Assembly (NCBI RefSeq): GCF_022836935.1
Contig: NZ_CP083240.1
Span: 186,001 to 250,000, forward strand
DNA: 64,000 bases
Origin: Ancylobacter polymorphus
GTDB lineage: Bacteria > Pseudomonadota > Alphaproteobacteria > Rhizobiales > Xanthobacteraceae
Reading direction: 5' to 3'
Positions 42,228 through 50,956 of this stretch are shown piece after piece (positions within the stretch are counted from its first letter, which is position 1; each line of letters begins with the position of its first letter). Position numbers and translations under genes: made by a program. The notes beneath the pieces were generated by a model. That model was not told the DNA's origin. It worked only from the letters and a program-made list of their open reading frames with translations, and ran no database searches.

Positions 42228-43913
42228 GTGAGCCGTACCCTCACGTCTCGCACGTCTGTCGAAAGCCTGCGTAAGGAAGCCAAGCGCTGGCTAAGGGCAC
42301 TTCATGCCCCCAGCCCGGCAGCCGCGAACCGCTTTCGCGCCGCCTGGCCCGACGGACCAGCCGAGCCGCTCCTGCGCCATGTCCAGCATGCCCTGGCACG
42401 GGAGTATGGCTGTGAAAGCTGGGTCGCACTCAGGCAGGAGATCGAACAACTGGCACGAGCCGGCGGGAGCAACGCCGATCGCGTCAAGCAGCTGCTTCGC
42501 CACGGCTGGGACGGCGATCCGGCACTCGCCCGCCATGTCCTCGACCGCTACCCCGCCATCGCCCGCGACAGCATATTTACCGCCGCGGCCTCCGGCAACC
42601 TTGCCGAGGTCAGACGCCGGCTTGCTGGCGACCCGGCTGAAGCGACACGTACGGATGGGGTCCACATGTGGACCGCTCTCACGCATGTCACATACGGGCG
42701 CCTCGATGCACACAATGCAGTTGCCATAGCGCGGCTGCTGCTTGATGCGGGCGCCGATCCGAATTTCGGCTTCGATGACGGGTGGGGCAGCCCCTTTACC
42801 GTGCTCACCGGCGCCATCGGGCGCGGTGAGCAGCATAAGCCGAGTCATCCTCAGGTGCAGGTTCTCGTCGATCTCCTCGTCGCGGCGGGAGCTGACCCGT
42901 TCGATCGGCAGTCGCTCTACAATATCTCCGTCGATGGCAAGGACATCGATTGGTATGAGCGGCTCTGGCAGCTTTGCCTCGCGAAGGGTCTCACGTCCAA
43001 ATGGAGTGACCCGGACGCATGGATCAACGGCGGCACGATAAAGGTCAACACGCTCGACTATCTTCTTGGCAACGCCGTCGGGCAAAACCATCTCGAGCGC
43101 GCCGCGTGGCTCCTCAGGCACGGTGCCAGCGCGAATGCGCCCCAGGCTTATAATGGCTGGCCGATGCACAAGCTTGCGCAGATATCGGGCTTTCTCGACA
43201 TGGTCTCGCTTCTGGAGCGTCACGGTGCGGAGCCGGCCAAGTTGACGGGAGCACAGGCTTTCCAGGCGGCGTGCCTGCGCCAGGATGAGGCGGCTGCCCG
43301 CGCGCTGCTCGCCACTGATCCCGGGCTCGTGAAGGACGCGACACCGCTACTGGCGGCCGCTGAGTTCGGCAATGCCGGTGCAGTCGCATTGCTGCTTACT
43401 CTCGGCGCGTCGGCCCGCGCGCTGGACGCAGACGGCATCAGTCCGCTGCATCGGGCGGTGCAATCTGGCTCGCTGGAGGCGGTCGAGCTACTCCTGGGCG
43501 CAGGCGGCGATGTCGATCTGACCGAGCGGCGCTGGGGCGGAACCCCACTGAGCTGGGCAGCCGTCATGGGACAATCAGACATCTTCGAGCGGCTTGCCGC
43601 GCTCAGCCGCGATGTGCGCACCCTCGGCTACAGGGCAAAGCTTGACCGGCTGGAAGCGGTTCTGCGCGCGGAGCCTGAACGGGCCAACCAGATTTCAGCC
43701 GATGGAGACGGGCCGACCCCGCTATTTATCCTGCCGGGCGATCCCGACCTGGCAGCGGCGGTCGCGCGCATTCTGCTCGCTTATGGCGCTGATCCAGCAG
43801 TGAAGAACGCGAAAGGGCAAACTCCGGCTGAGGTTGCGCGAGACATCGATTTCGACGAGGCTGCTGAGTTGATGGAACGCGCCACAGACGCGTATCGCCG
43901 TGCTAAGACGTAA
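42228..43913 (+). CDS. Ankyrin-repeat protein
   Basis: 561 aa from the GTG at 42228 (AAGGAAGG upstream; a TTG at 42210 is also in frame). Residues 1-80 are a helical N-terminal domain with SVESLRKEAKRWLRAL and REYGCESWVALRQEIEQL, found in many bacterial ankyrin proteins. Repeats follow from about 100: IFTAAASGNLAEVRRRL, AVAIARLLLDAGADPNFG, LVDLLVAAGADP, HLERAAWLLRHGASANAP, LLAAAEFGNAGAVALLLTLGASARAL, PLHRAVQSGSLEAVELLLGAGGDVDL and AARILLAYGADPAVKNAKGQTPAEVA. No signal peptide. Function is protein binding; partner unknown. Confidence 0.88.
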   Translation: MSRTLTSRTSVESLRKEAKRWLRALHAPSPAAANRFRAAWPDGPAEPLLRHVQHALAREYGCESWVALRQEIEQLARAGGSNADRVKQLLRHGWDGDPALARHVLDRYPAIARDSIFTAAASGNLAEVRRRLAGDPAEATRTDGVHMWTALTHVTYGRLDAHNAVAIARLLLDAGADPNFGFDDGWGSPFTVLTGAIGRGEQHKPSHPQVQVLVDLLVAAGADPFDRQSLYNISVDGKDIDWYERLWQLCLAKGLTSKWSDPDAWINGGTIKVNTLDYLLGNAVGQNHLERAAWLLRHGASANAPQAYNGWPMHKLAQISGFLDMVSLLERHGAEPAKLTGAQAFQAACLRQDEAAARALLATDPGLVKDATPLLAAAEFGNAGAVALLLTLGASARALDADGISPLHRAVQSGSLEAVELLLGAGGDVDLTERRWGGTPLSWAAVMGQSDIFERLAALSRDVRTLGYRAKLDRLEAVLRAEPERANQISADGDGPTPLFILPGDPDLAAAVARILLAYGADPAVKNAKGQTPAEVARDIDFDEAAELMERATDAYRRAKT

Positions 43914-44175
43914 GAATACTCTGTTCATCAGGGCTGCATGGCATCGGAGGATGATTGTCAAACGGCTCGCAACGTTGCGCCCCAATCAGCGTCCAATATC
44001 GGCTCTGACGCAATTTCAGCAGTGAAACTATGACAGCGCGACGATGCGTGCCTTGAGCAGATCGAGTTTGCGCGGTCATACATCTTACGTTTGACCAGCT
44101 TGAGCTCGATGAGGTGGCCATCGATCTGTGGTAGAATTAAAGAAAGTGATGGCCGGGTCGAACGCGGCCGTCGAC

Positions 44176-44838
44176 TCACGATGTCGACGCTTCGGCGAGG
44201 TACCAATACGGGATGTCGAACGTCACTGCCGTCCGCTCCTCTACGGCGGCGATATCGACATCGGGCGCGAGTTCCAGCAGAGACAGCCCGCCGCCGCGCA
44301 GGACCTTGAACACGCACAGATCGGTGATGATCAGGTCGACGACACCCCGGCCGGTGAGTGGCAGGGTGCATTCGGGCAGGATCTTCGGCTCGCCTCTGGC
44401 GGTGTGCTCCATCAGGACGATGACGCGCTTCACGCCCGCCACCAGATCCATCGCCCCGCCCATACCCTTCACCATCTTGCCGGGGACCATCCAGTTGGCA
44501 ATGTCGCCCGCCTCGGACACCTGCAGGGCGCCGAGGATCGACAGGTCGATATGCCCGCCGCGGATCATGGCGAAGCTGTCGGCGGAGGAGAAGTAGCTCG
44601 TCGTCGGCAGCTCGGTGATGGTCTGCTTGCCGGCGTTGATGAGATCCGGGTCCTCCTCGCCCTCGAACGGGAAGGGGCCCATGCCGAGCATGCCGTTCTC
44701 GCTCTGGAGCTGTACGGAGATGCCGGGCGGGATGTGGTTCGCCACCAGTGTCGGCAGGCCGATGCCGAGGTTCACGTAGAACCCGTTCTCCAGCTCGCGG
44801 GCGGCGCGGGCGGCCATCTGATCTCGTGTCCAGGGCAT
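44176..44838 (-). CDS. 3-oxoacid (acetoacetate) CoA-transferase subunit B
   Basis: 220 aa class I CoA transferase beta subunit. [17 protein letters not shown] is the start signature and the catalytic Glu is in [13 protein letters not shown] (about residue 50). [27 protein letters not shown] follows. With subunit A it moves CoA from succinyl-CoA to acetoacetate. In Xanthobacter-type acetone metabolism this activates the carboxylase product, and here it is the last gene of the acx series. Its start touches the stop of subunit A. Confidence 0.94.
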   Translation of the reverse strand: MPWTRDQMAARAARELENGFYVNLGIGLPTLVANHIPPGISVQLQSENGMLGMGPFPFEGEEDPDLINAGKQTITELPTTSYFSSADSFAMIRGGHIDLSILGALQVSEAGDIANWMVPGKMVKGMGGAMDLVAGVKRVIVLMEHTARGEPKILPECTLPLTGRGVVDLIITDLCVFKVLRGGGLSLLELAPDVDIAAVEERTAVTFDIPYWYLAEASTS

Positions 44839-45557
44839 CAGGCCGACTCCTTCTGGCGCGTGCGGACGGTGCGCTGCTCAATGCGCTTGGGCGTATCCGG
44901 CACCGGGACGAGCCGGTCGACGTGGATGCCCGGCGTGTGGATGTGATCGGGGTCTGTGGCGCCGGGCTCGACGAGGACCTCGACTTCCGCGACGGTGACC
45001 CGCGCGGCCGTCGCCATCATCGGATTGAAGTTCCGGGCGGTCTTGCGATAGGCGAGGTTGCCCTCGGTATCGCCTCTGTGGGCGTGGACGATGGCGAGAT
45101 CGGCGGTGAGCGCGCGCTCCATCACGTAGTCGGCCCCGTCGAAGTGCCGGACCTCCTTGCCCTCCGCGACGATGGTGCCGACGCCGGTGCGGGTGAAGAA
45201 GGCGGGGATGCCGGCGCCGCCGGCCCTTATGCGCTCCGCGAGGGTGCCCTGCGGGTTGAACTCCAGTTCCAGTTCGCCGGACAGGTACTGTTCCTCGAAC
45301 AGCTTGTTCTCGCCGACATAGGACGAGATCATCTTCGCGATCTGCCGGGTCTCCAGCAGGATGCCGAGGCCGGCGCCGTCAATGCCGGCGTTGTTGGAGA
45401 TGACCGTCAGCTCGCGGACACCGGAATCGCGGATGGTGTCGATGAGGGCCTGTGGGATGCCGCAGAGCCCGAAGCCTCCCGACATGATGGTCATGCCGTC
45501 GAAGAGGAGGCCGTCGAGCGCGGCGACGGAATCGGGGCGAAGCTTGCCTTGCGCCAT
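44838..45557 (-). CDS. 3-oxoacid (acetoacetate) CoA-transferase subunit A
   Basis: 239 aa. The family signature [25 protein letters not shown] (about 15-40, with GGFGLCGIP) is intact, then [16 protein letters not shown] and PTGTL-like [28 protein letters not shown]. The usual C-terminal [28 protein letters not shown] is present. It provides CoA binding for the heteromer. The gene is 109 bp downstream of acxC and shares its stop base with the subunit B start. Confidence 0.94.
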   Translation of the reverse strand: MAQGKLRPDSVAALDGLLFDGMTIMSGGFGLCGIPQALIDTIRDSGVRELTVISNNAGIDGAGLGILLETRQIAKMISSYVGENKLFEEQYLSGELELEFNPQGTLAERIRAGGAGIPAFFTRTGVGTIVAEGKEVRHFDGADYVMERALTADLAIVHAHRGDTEGNLAYRKTARNFNPMMATAARVTVAEVEVLVEPGATDPDHIHTPGIHVDRLVPVPDTPKRIEQRTVRTRQKESA

Positions 45558-45666
45558 CGCGTCTCTCTTTCAGGATGGGAATGGAGGATCGGGCGGCCGG
45601 AAGGCCGCCGGAGCGGGGGACGCTCCGGCGGCAGAGGCACGCCGGCCGGCGTGGGCCCGGTCGGGC

Positions 45667-46176
45667 TCAGGCGGCGTCGGCGCGCTCGGGGATCGGCAGG
45701 CCGAGCCAGTCCTTGTAGAAGGTGTCGATGTCGGGTTCGAAGTCGCGGATCACCGGGTACCAGGGCGTCGGCGCCTCGACGTCATGCAGCGTGCCGCATT
45801 CCGCGCAGTAGTATTCACGCAGCACCTGCCAGGAGGAGGTCGGCGCCATCAGGCGCGGATAGAGCTCCTCGAGCTCCTCGGCGGTGTCGCGGACATGGAT
45901 GTGCGCGTGCAGCTTCCAATTGTCCCGCCAGTCGCAGAAATCGTGGCCGCACTGGCAGCGGACCGTCCATTTCTTGCTGACCTTCTGCTGCACGATGTAC
46001 AGCTTGGGGCCGAGCGGCAGCACGATGCGATCGCTCCACGGCACCCGCTCCTGAAGGATCTCGATATAGGTCGCGAAGCGCTCCGGGTCCTTCGGGGTCG
46101 AGAGCATCTGGTGCAGCGTGTCGTGATCGACGGTGCCGTCGATCAGGTCCGCGATCTTGGCGCGCGTATAGGCCAT
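45667..46176 (-). CDS. acxC: Acetone carboxylase gamma subunit
   Basis: 169 aa, the size of AcxC. Cysteine pairs in CQCGHDFCDWRDNWKLHAHIHV and YYCAECGTLHDVEAP (about 130) form the zinc-ribbon pattern of the subunit, and DFEPDIDTFYKDWLGL is the conserved C-terminus. It completes the alpha2-beta2-gamma2 enzyme that makes acetoacetate from acetone and bicarbonate with ATP. It starts 65 bp after acxB. Confidence 0.95.
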   Translation of the reverse strand: MAYTRAKIADLIDGTVDHDTLHQMLSTPKDPERFATYIEILQERVPWSDRIVLPLGPKLYIVQQKVSKKWTVRCQCGHDFCDWRDNWKLHAHIHVRDTAEELEELYPRLMAPTSSWQVLREYYCAECGTLHDVEAPTPWYPVIRDFEPDIDTFYKDWLGLPIPERADAA

Positions 46177-46241
46177 GGTGTTTCCTCGCTATGTTTGTTG
46201 ATGAGGTGAGCGGGCCGGCGTGACCACCGGCCCGCCTGGCG

Positions 46242-48572
46242 TCATTCCTCGACGAACTGCACCGTCTTCACGTCCGGCAGCTCGGACACGTCCATGGAAT
46301 AGCGCGAGCCGTAATGCGGCACGCCGATCTCCTCCTCGGTCAGGATCCAGCTCTCCGGCAGGTCCCAGAAGGAGCGGAAATCGGCCTCGAAGCGCGGCCC
46401 GAGCTTGAAGGAGGCGGCGAACATCTGCCGGACCTGGGTGCCGGCATCCTTGGCGAGGATCTTCTCGCGTTCGCCGCGCATCCAGTCGCGCGTCGGCACC
46501 GAGGTGGCGATGCGCTGCTTGCGGATCGCCACGCGGCGTTCCTCGGTCGCGGGTGCGTCGAGCACATAGGCGCTGTCCGCTTCCTTCTTCGCCACCACGC
46601 CATAGACGGAGAGAGCGAAGCGCTCGATCAGGTAGCCGCCGTTGAGGTCGTCCACCACGCTCTGGGGCACGCGGTCGAGCGGGTCGCCGAAGCCCGGCCC
46701 GCCGCGCATGTAGTTGAGGTAGAGATCGTAGTCGGCAAACATTTCCTCGGTGGTGATGGCCTGCTTGTCGCGCTTGATGACGGCGCCCTTGATCAGGTCG
46801 TCCCAAACGGGATTCTGCGGATCGGTGTCGCCGCCGAGCGGGATCGGCTTGCCGGTGGCGATCAGCTCCTTGAGGCCGGTGTCGTGCGCGGCGAAGCGGT
46901 AGCCGGAGGCCGCCGGATAGCCGCCCATCAGGCCCCAGTCGGACGAGATGTGGCCGTTGCCCATGAAGAACATGGTCCAGTCCTTGGCGTTCCAAACCAG
47001 ACGCAGGCTCTCGAAGCCGCAGCCGCCGCGATACTTGCCGGCGCCGCCGGAGGACGCCTTGATCTGGCGGCCGAGATAGACGAGCGGCTCGGCCAGCTCC
47101 CAGATCTCCATGTCGCCCATGTCGCCTTCCGGGTTCCAGATGGCGGCGGCGTGGGACAGGCCGTCCTGCACGGCGGTGGCGCCGGTGCCGTTCGCCGCGC
47201 ATTCGAACGAGTTCACGGCGTGGATCTCGTCGTACTGGTTGAAGCCGCCGCCCTGCAGCCAGTTGGAGGTGTTGGCGTTGCCCGCGTTCACCTCCTCCAG
47301 ATAGCCGCGCCCGAAATAGGAGCGCGACAGGCCGCGCCACAGCGCCGTCCACGCCGAGACGAGGAAGTGCCAGCTGTAGGAGAAGGCGACGCGGCGGTCG
47401 TCCGGGTTCATCCACGTGCCCTTGGGCAGGCGGAACTCGGTGCCGTAGGCCGCGCCGTCATTGATCATTTCCGACGGGATCAACGTCTGGGTCATCATCA
47501 CCCAGATGCCGGAGGTGAAGCTCACCTGATGGGCATTGTAGGTGTGCCAGCCCCAGCGGCTGGAGCCTTCGAAGTCGAGACGCCAGGTGCCGTCGCCGCG
47601 GATGGTGATCTCCGAGGGGGCGTGCATGATGGTGTCGAGCTTGGCGAAGTCCGAGGGCACGCGCACGTCCGGATGGGCGTAGGGAACGTCGACGAAGCCG
47701 ACCTGCCGGTACTTGCCGGGGATCGTCATCGCCTTGATGCGGTTCTGCAGGCCGAGCCGGCCGTGCTCGACCGCCTCGTAGGCGAACTTCCAGTAGGCAT
47801 CGATGCCTTCCTCGGAGATCACCTCCTCCACCAGCTTGCGGATCATATGGCAGCCGGCGATGCGGGTGCGCTCGTCCAGCATCCAGTAGCGGGTGGTGCG
47901 CACCATGCGCTGGCTCTCGTGCAGCCAGTCGCGGAACAGCGTGTCGTTCTCGCCGACCTTGCGGCAGGTGATGGAGTAGCCGTCGCCGAAGCGCTGAACC
48001 TGGCCCGTCGCCATCGAGCCGGGACCGACGGCGCCGGTGTCGATGACGTGGGTGACGCCGCCGACCCAGCCGATCAGCTCACCCTCCCAAAAGATCGGGA
48101 CGATGGTGTGGATGTCGCAGGGATGGACGTTCCCGATCAGCGAGTCGTTGTTGCAGAAGATGTCCTTGTCGCGCACGCCCGGGTTATGTTCCCAGCCGTT
48201 CTCGATCATGTACTTGATCGCTGCGCCCATGGTGCCGACGTGGATGATGATGCCGGTCGAGGTGAGGATGCTGTCGCCGGCGGCATTGTAGAGGGTGAAG
48301 CAGAGCTCGCCCTCCTGCTCGACGATCGGCGAGGCGGCGATCTTCTTGGCGGTCTCGCGAGCGTCGACCACGCCGGCACGCAGCCGCGAGAACAGCTTGT
48401 TGTAGAGGATGGGCTGGCTGTCGCGCAGCGCCATCGTCTCCAGCCCGGCGTAGCGGCCGGTCTGCTTGGTCGCGTCCATGATGCGGTCGCGGTGCTGCTT
48501 GAGCGTTTCGCCGCCGCGGACGATGCCGCCGGTCGACGCGTCGAGATCCTTGTCGCGAACACGGATGTTCAT
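46242..48572 (-). CDS. acxB: Acetone carboxylase alpha subunit
   Basis: 776 aa from the ATG at 48572 (AGGAGG 9 nt upstream), the known AcxB length. It belongs to the hydantoinase B family: LTSTGIIIHVGTMGAAIKYMI, NDSLIGNVHPCDIHTIVPIFWEGELIGWV and GGAGKYRGGCGFESLRLVW are conserved segments. The subunit binds Mn and carries the carboxylation site. The frame stays open further upstream through acxA, but the ribosome site and homology set the start. Confidence 0.96.
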   Translation of the reverse strand: MNIRVRDKDLDASTGGIVRGGETLKQHRDRIMDATKQTGRYAGLETMALRDSQPILYNKLFSRLRAGVVDARETAKKIAASPIVEQEGELCFTLYNAAGDSILTSTGIIIHVGTMGAAIKYMIENGWEHNPGVRDKDIFCNNDSLIGNVHPCDIHTIVPIFWEGELIGWVGGVTHVIDTGAVGPGSMATGQVQRFGDGYSITCRKVGENDTLFRDWLHESQRMVRTTRYWMLDERTRIAGCHMIRKLVEEVISEEGIDAYWKFAYEAVEHGRLGLQNRIKAMTIPGKYRQVGFVDVPYAHPDVRVPSDFAKLDTIMHAPSEITIRGDGTWRLDFEGSSRWGWHTYNAHQVSFTSGIWVMMTQTLIPSEMINDGAAYGTEFRLPKGTWMNPDDRRVAFSYSWHFLVSAWTALWRGLSRSYFGRGYLEEVNAGNANTSNWLQGGGFNQYDEIHAVNSFECAANGTGATAVQDGLSHAAAIWNPEGDMGDMEIWELAEPLVYLGRQIKASSGGAGKYRGGCGFESLRLVWNAKDWTMFFMGNGHISSDWGLMGGYPAASGYRFAAHDTGLKELIATGKPIPLGGDTDPQNPVWDDLIKGAVIKRDKQAITTEEMFADYDLYLNYMRGGPGFGDPLDRVPQSVVDDLNGGYLIERFALSVYGVVAKKEADSAYVLDAPATEERRVAIRKQRIATSVPTRDWMRGEREKILAKDAGTQVRQMFAASFKLGPRFEADFRSFWDLPESWILTEEEIGVPHYGSRYSMDVSELPDVKTVQFVEE

Positions 48573-48609
48573 CTTCGGTTTCCTCCTGGTTTTCGGCTTG
48601 TCGTGGCGG

Positions 48610-50763
48610 TCAGACTTCCTTGAGGTGGAACAGCCGGTGGCCGTCCAGGAAGGTCTCGAAGCCGTCGGGGACGACGAAGGTGGTGGCGTCGGATTCGATG
48701 ATGGCGGGCCCGACCACGCGGTTGCCGGGACGTAGCGCTTCCATCCGGTAGAGCTGCGCATCGACCCAGCGCTTCTTGCGGTAGAACTTGCGGGTGCCGA
48801 TCTTCGCCTCTTCCGGGGGCGTCTCGCCTTCCAGTGGTTCCTTCGGGATCTTCGGCTTCGGGATCGGGACCGCGCCGCGCATGATGGCGCCGGTGACCGA
48901 ATACCCAAGCTCCGGCGAGCGGGCGGAGGCGGCGTAGACGCGGCCATAGGTGGTGTTGAAGGCGTCGACGAGCTGTTCCCAGTCCTCCGCGGTCGAGGCG
49001 CTGGACAGCGGCGACTCGATCTCGAGGTCGTTGAGCTGCCCGCGATACTGCATGCGGTAGCCGGGCTGCAGCGTCACCTGCTCGGGCGCGTAGCCGTTGA
49101 GCTTGAACTCCTCCAGCACGTTGTGGGTGAGTTCCTCCCACGCCGCCTGAAGCGTCTGCGCCGCCGCCTCGCGCTGATCCGCCGGGGCGTCGGGCGCGAG
49201 GTTGATGTCGAGCGACTTGTCGTAGCGGTACTCGAAATCCGCCGCCGCGCAGCCGAAGGCGGAGAAGCCTGCCGCCCAGGCGGGCACGATGACGTCCTCG
49301 AAGCCGAGACCTTCAGTGTAGCCGTAGGTATGAACCGGGCCGGCGCCGCCATAGGAGAAGCACACGAAGCTCGCCGGCGAGTAGCCCTTGCCGGAGATCA
49401 TCGAGCGCAGATAGTCGCGTAGGTCGCTGTCGAGCAGCTCGATGACGCCGGCCGCCGCATCGTCGACCGACAGGCCGAGCGGATCGGCGAGCTGCTTCTT
49501 GATGGCATCGACGGAGCGCTGGCGGTCGAGCTTCACGGCGCCGCCGAGGAAGTTGTCGGGGTTCAGATAGCCGAGGACCATGTGGCAGTCGGAGATGGTG
49601 ACGGTCTCGATGCCGCTTTCCTTCCAGCACACGCCGACGCGGTAGCCGGCCGAGTCCGGGCCGAGCTTGATCGCCTTGGTGTAGGGATCGAGCCGGATGA
49701 AGGAACCGGCGCCGGCCCCCACCGAATCCATCGCCACCAGCGGCAGCGACAGGACGAGGCGCGCCATGTCCGGGTCGTTCTTGATGGTGAGCTCGCCCTG
49801 GGTGATGAGGGCGACGTCGAAGGAGGTGCCGCCGATGTCCGAGCAGGCGATGTTGTTGTAGCCCAGCACCTCGCCGAGATATTTCGCGCCGATAACCCCG
49901 CCGATGGGGCCGGACACGATGGTGCGGGCCAGCTCCTTGGCCTTCCACGAGATGGTGCCGCCATGCGTCGCCATCACCCGGAAGTCGAACTTGGTGCCGT
50001 GCTCCTTGAAGGCGTCGGAGATCTTCTTCAGCGTCTGGCGCGACGGCTCGGCCGCATAGCCTTCGAGGATGGTGGTGTTGGTGCGGTGGGTCTCCTTGCG
50101 CACCGGGTAGTAGTCGGCCGAGGCGAAGACCGGGATCGCCTTGCCGCTCTTCTTCACCTCCTCCGTCACGATGTCGCGTACGCGCCGCTCGTGATCGGGG
50201 TTCTTGTAGGAGTGCAGCAGGCTGATGACGATGCCCTCGACATCGGCGGCGATCAGCTCGCGAGCCGCCTCCCTGGCCGTCTCCTCGCGCAGCGGGATCA
50301 CCACCGTGCCCGACATGTCGACGCGCTCGACGACGCCGCGCGTCAGATTGCGCGGCACCAGCGGCGGGTCGTAGCGGTGCGTGTTGAGGTGGATGCGGTC
50401 CTCATAGGCGTAGCCGAGATAGGCCTGGATCGCCCGGCCCATGCGGTGGAAGTCCTCCATGCCGCGGTTGACGATCAGGCCGCAGCGCAGGCCCTTGCGC
50501 TGCACGACACGGTTGAGCATCGCCGTGCCGGAATAGACGCCGGTCTGGAGCTGCTTCAGCGCCGCGTCGAGTGAGAGGCCCCAATTGCCGAGGCCGTCCT
50601 CGCTGGAGGCGATCAGGCCGAGGGCTTCGTTCTGCGGCGTGCTCTGCGCCTTGCCGACGACGAAGTCGCCGTCGGAGTCGACGAAAAACGTGTCCGTCAT
50701 GGTGCCGCCGGCGTCGATGCCGAGCACCTGCACGTTTCGGTTGGTCGGAGAATGGATGTTCAC
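48610..50763 (-). CDS. acxA: Acetone carboxylase beta subunit
   Basis: 717 aa, the AcxA length, hydantoinase A/oxoprolinase family. The phosphate-binding actin-like motif GIDAGGTMTDTFFVDSDGDF is at residues 15-34; GGVIGAKYLGEVLGYNNIACSDIGGTSFDVALI (about 290-320) is the second nucleotide motif. It phosphorylates acetone to the enol phosphate and bicarbonate to carboxyphosphate. First gene of the structural operon, with GGAGG just before the ATG and a sigma-54 promoter 55-70 bp upstream. Confidence 0.96.
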   Translation of the reverse strand: MNIHSPTNRNVQVLGIDAGGTMTDTFFVDSDGDFVVGKAQSTPQNEALGLIASSEDGLGNWGLSLDAALKQLQTGVYSGTAMLNRVVQRKGLRCGLIVNRGMEDFHRMGRAIQAYLGYAYEDRIHLNTHRYDPPLVPRNLTRGVVERVDMSGTVVIPLREETAREAARELIAADVEGIVISLLHSYKNPDHERRVRDIVTEEVKKSGKAIPVFASADYYPVRKETHRTNTTILEGYAAEPSRQTLKKISDAFKEHGTKFDFRVMATHGGTISWKAKELARTIVSGPIGGVIGAKYLGEVLGYNNIACSDIGGTSFDVALITQGELTIKNDPDMARLVLSLPLVAMDSVGAGAGSFIRLDPYTKAIKLGPDSAGYRVGVCWKESGIETVTISDCHMVLGYLNPDNFLGGAVKLDRQRSVDAIKKQLADPLGLSVDDAAAGVIELLDSDLRDYLRSMISGKGYSPASFVCFSYGGAGPVHTYGYTEGLGFEDVIVPAWAAGFSAFGCAAADFEYRYDKSLDINLAPDAPADQREAAAQTLQAAWEELTHNVLEEFKLNGYAPEQVTLQPGYRMQYRGQLNDLEIESPLSSASTAEDWEQLVDAFNTTYGRVYAASARSPELGYSVTGAIMRGAVPIPKPKIPKEPLEGETPPEEAKIGTRKFYRKKRWVDAQLYRMEALRPGNRVVGPAIIESDATTFVVPDGFETFLDGHRLFHLKEV

Positions 50764-50817
50764 AAGCGTCCCTCCTGGTGTTCAACCGGCTTCTGCCGAG
50801 CCGGGCCAAAGGAGGAA

Positions 50818-50833
50818 CGCAGAAGGCGTGCCA
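50818..50833 (-). promoter_or_regulatory. Sigma-54 promoter of the acx operon
   Basis: On the minus strand TGGCACGCCTTCTGCG: the GG (-24) and GC (-12) doublets are spaced as in TGGCACN5TTGC with one mismatch (CTGC). It sits 55 bp before acxA, and the upstream gene encodes a sigma-54 activator. Confidence 0.82.
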
Positions 50834-50883
50834 GTATCGGCTCGCTGTCGTCTTTCGAATATTTTTAGACACTTATCGCGTTT

Positions 50884-50900
50884 GCGAAGATCGTCTTCGC
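50884..50900. promoter_or_regulatory. Palindrome, candidate AcxR enhancer site 1
   Basis: GCGAAGATCGTCTTCGC has perfect 7-bp arms, about 50 bp upstream of the -24 element. No U tract follows, so an activator site is favoured over an acxR terminator. Confidence 0.5.
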
Positions 50901-50910
50901 GTCGCATCCT

Positions 50911-50925
50911 GTCCGACTATCGGAC
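50911..50925. promoter_or_regulatory. Palindrome, candidate AcxR enhancer site 2
   Basis: GTCCGACTATCGGAC has 6-bp perfect arms, extended by an outer CCTGTC/GACAGG pair (50908-50931). It lies about 80-95 bp upstream of the sigma-54 promoter, a usual distance for enhancer-binding proteins. Confidence 0.55.
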
Positions 50926-50956
50926 GACAGGCGGATGATCGGCGGACGAGGCGATG

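Noticed and set aside
46314..48623. 769-codon plus-strand frame opposite acxB
   Set aside because: Antisense shadow of the clear acetone carboxylase alpha gene.
48573..48947. N-terminal extension of acxB to about 901 residues
   Set aside because: The frame is open upstream only because it overlaps acxA; the 776-aa start at 48572 has a good ribosome site and the known subunit length.
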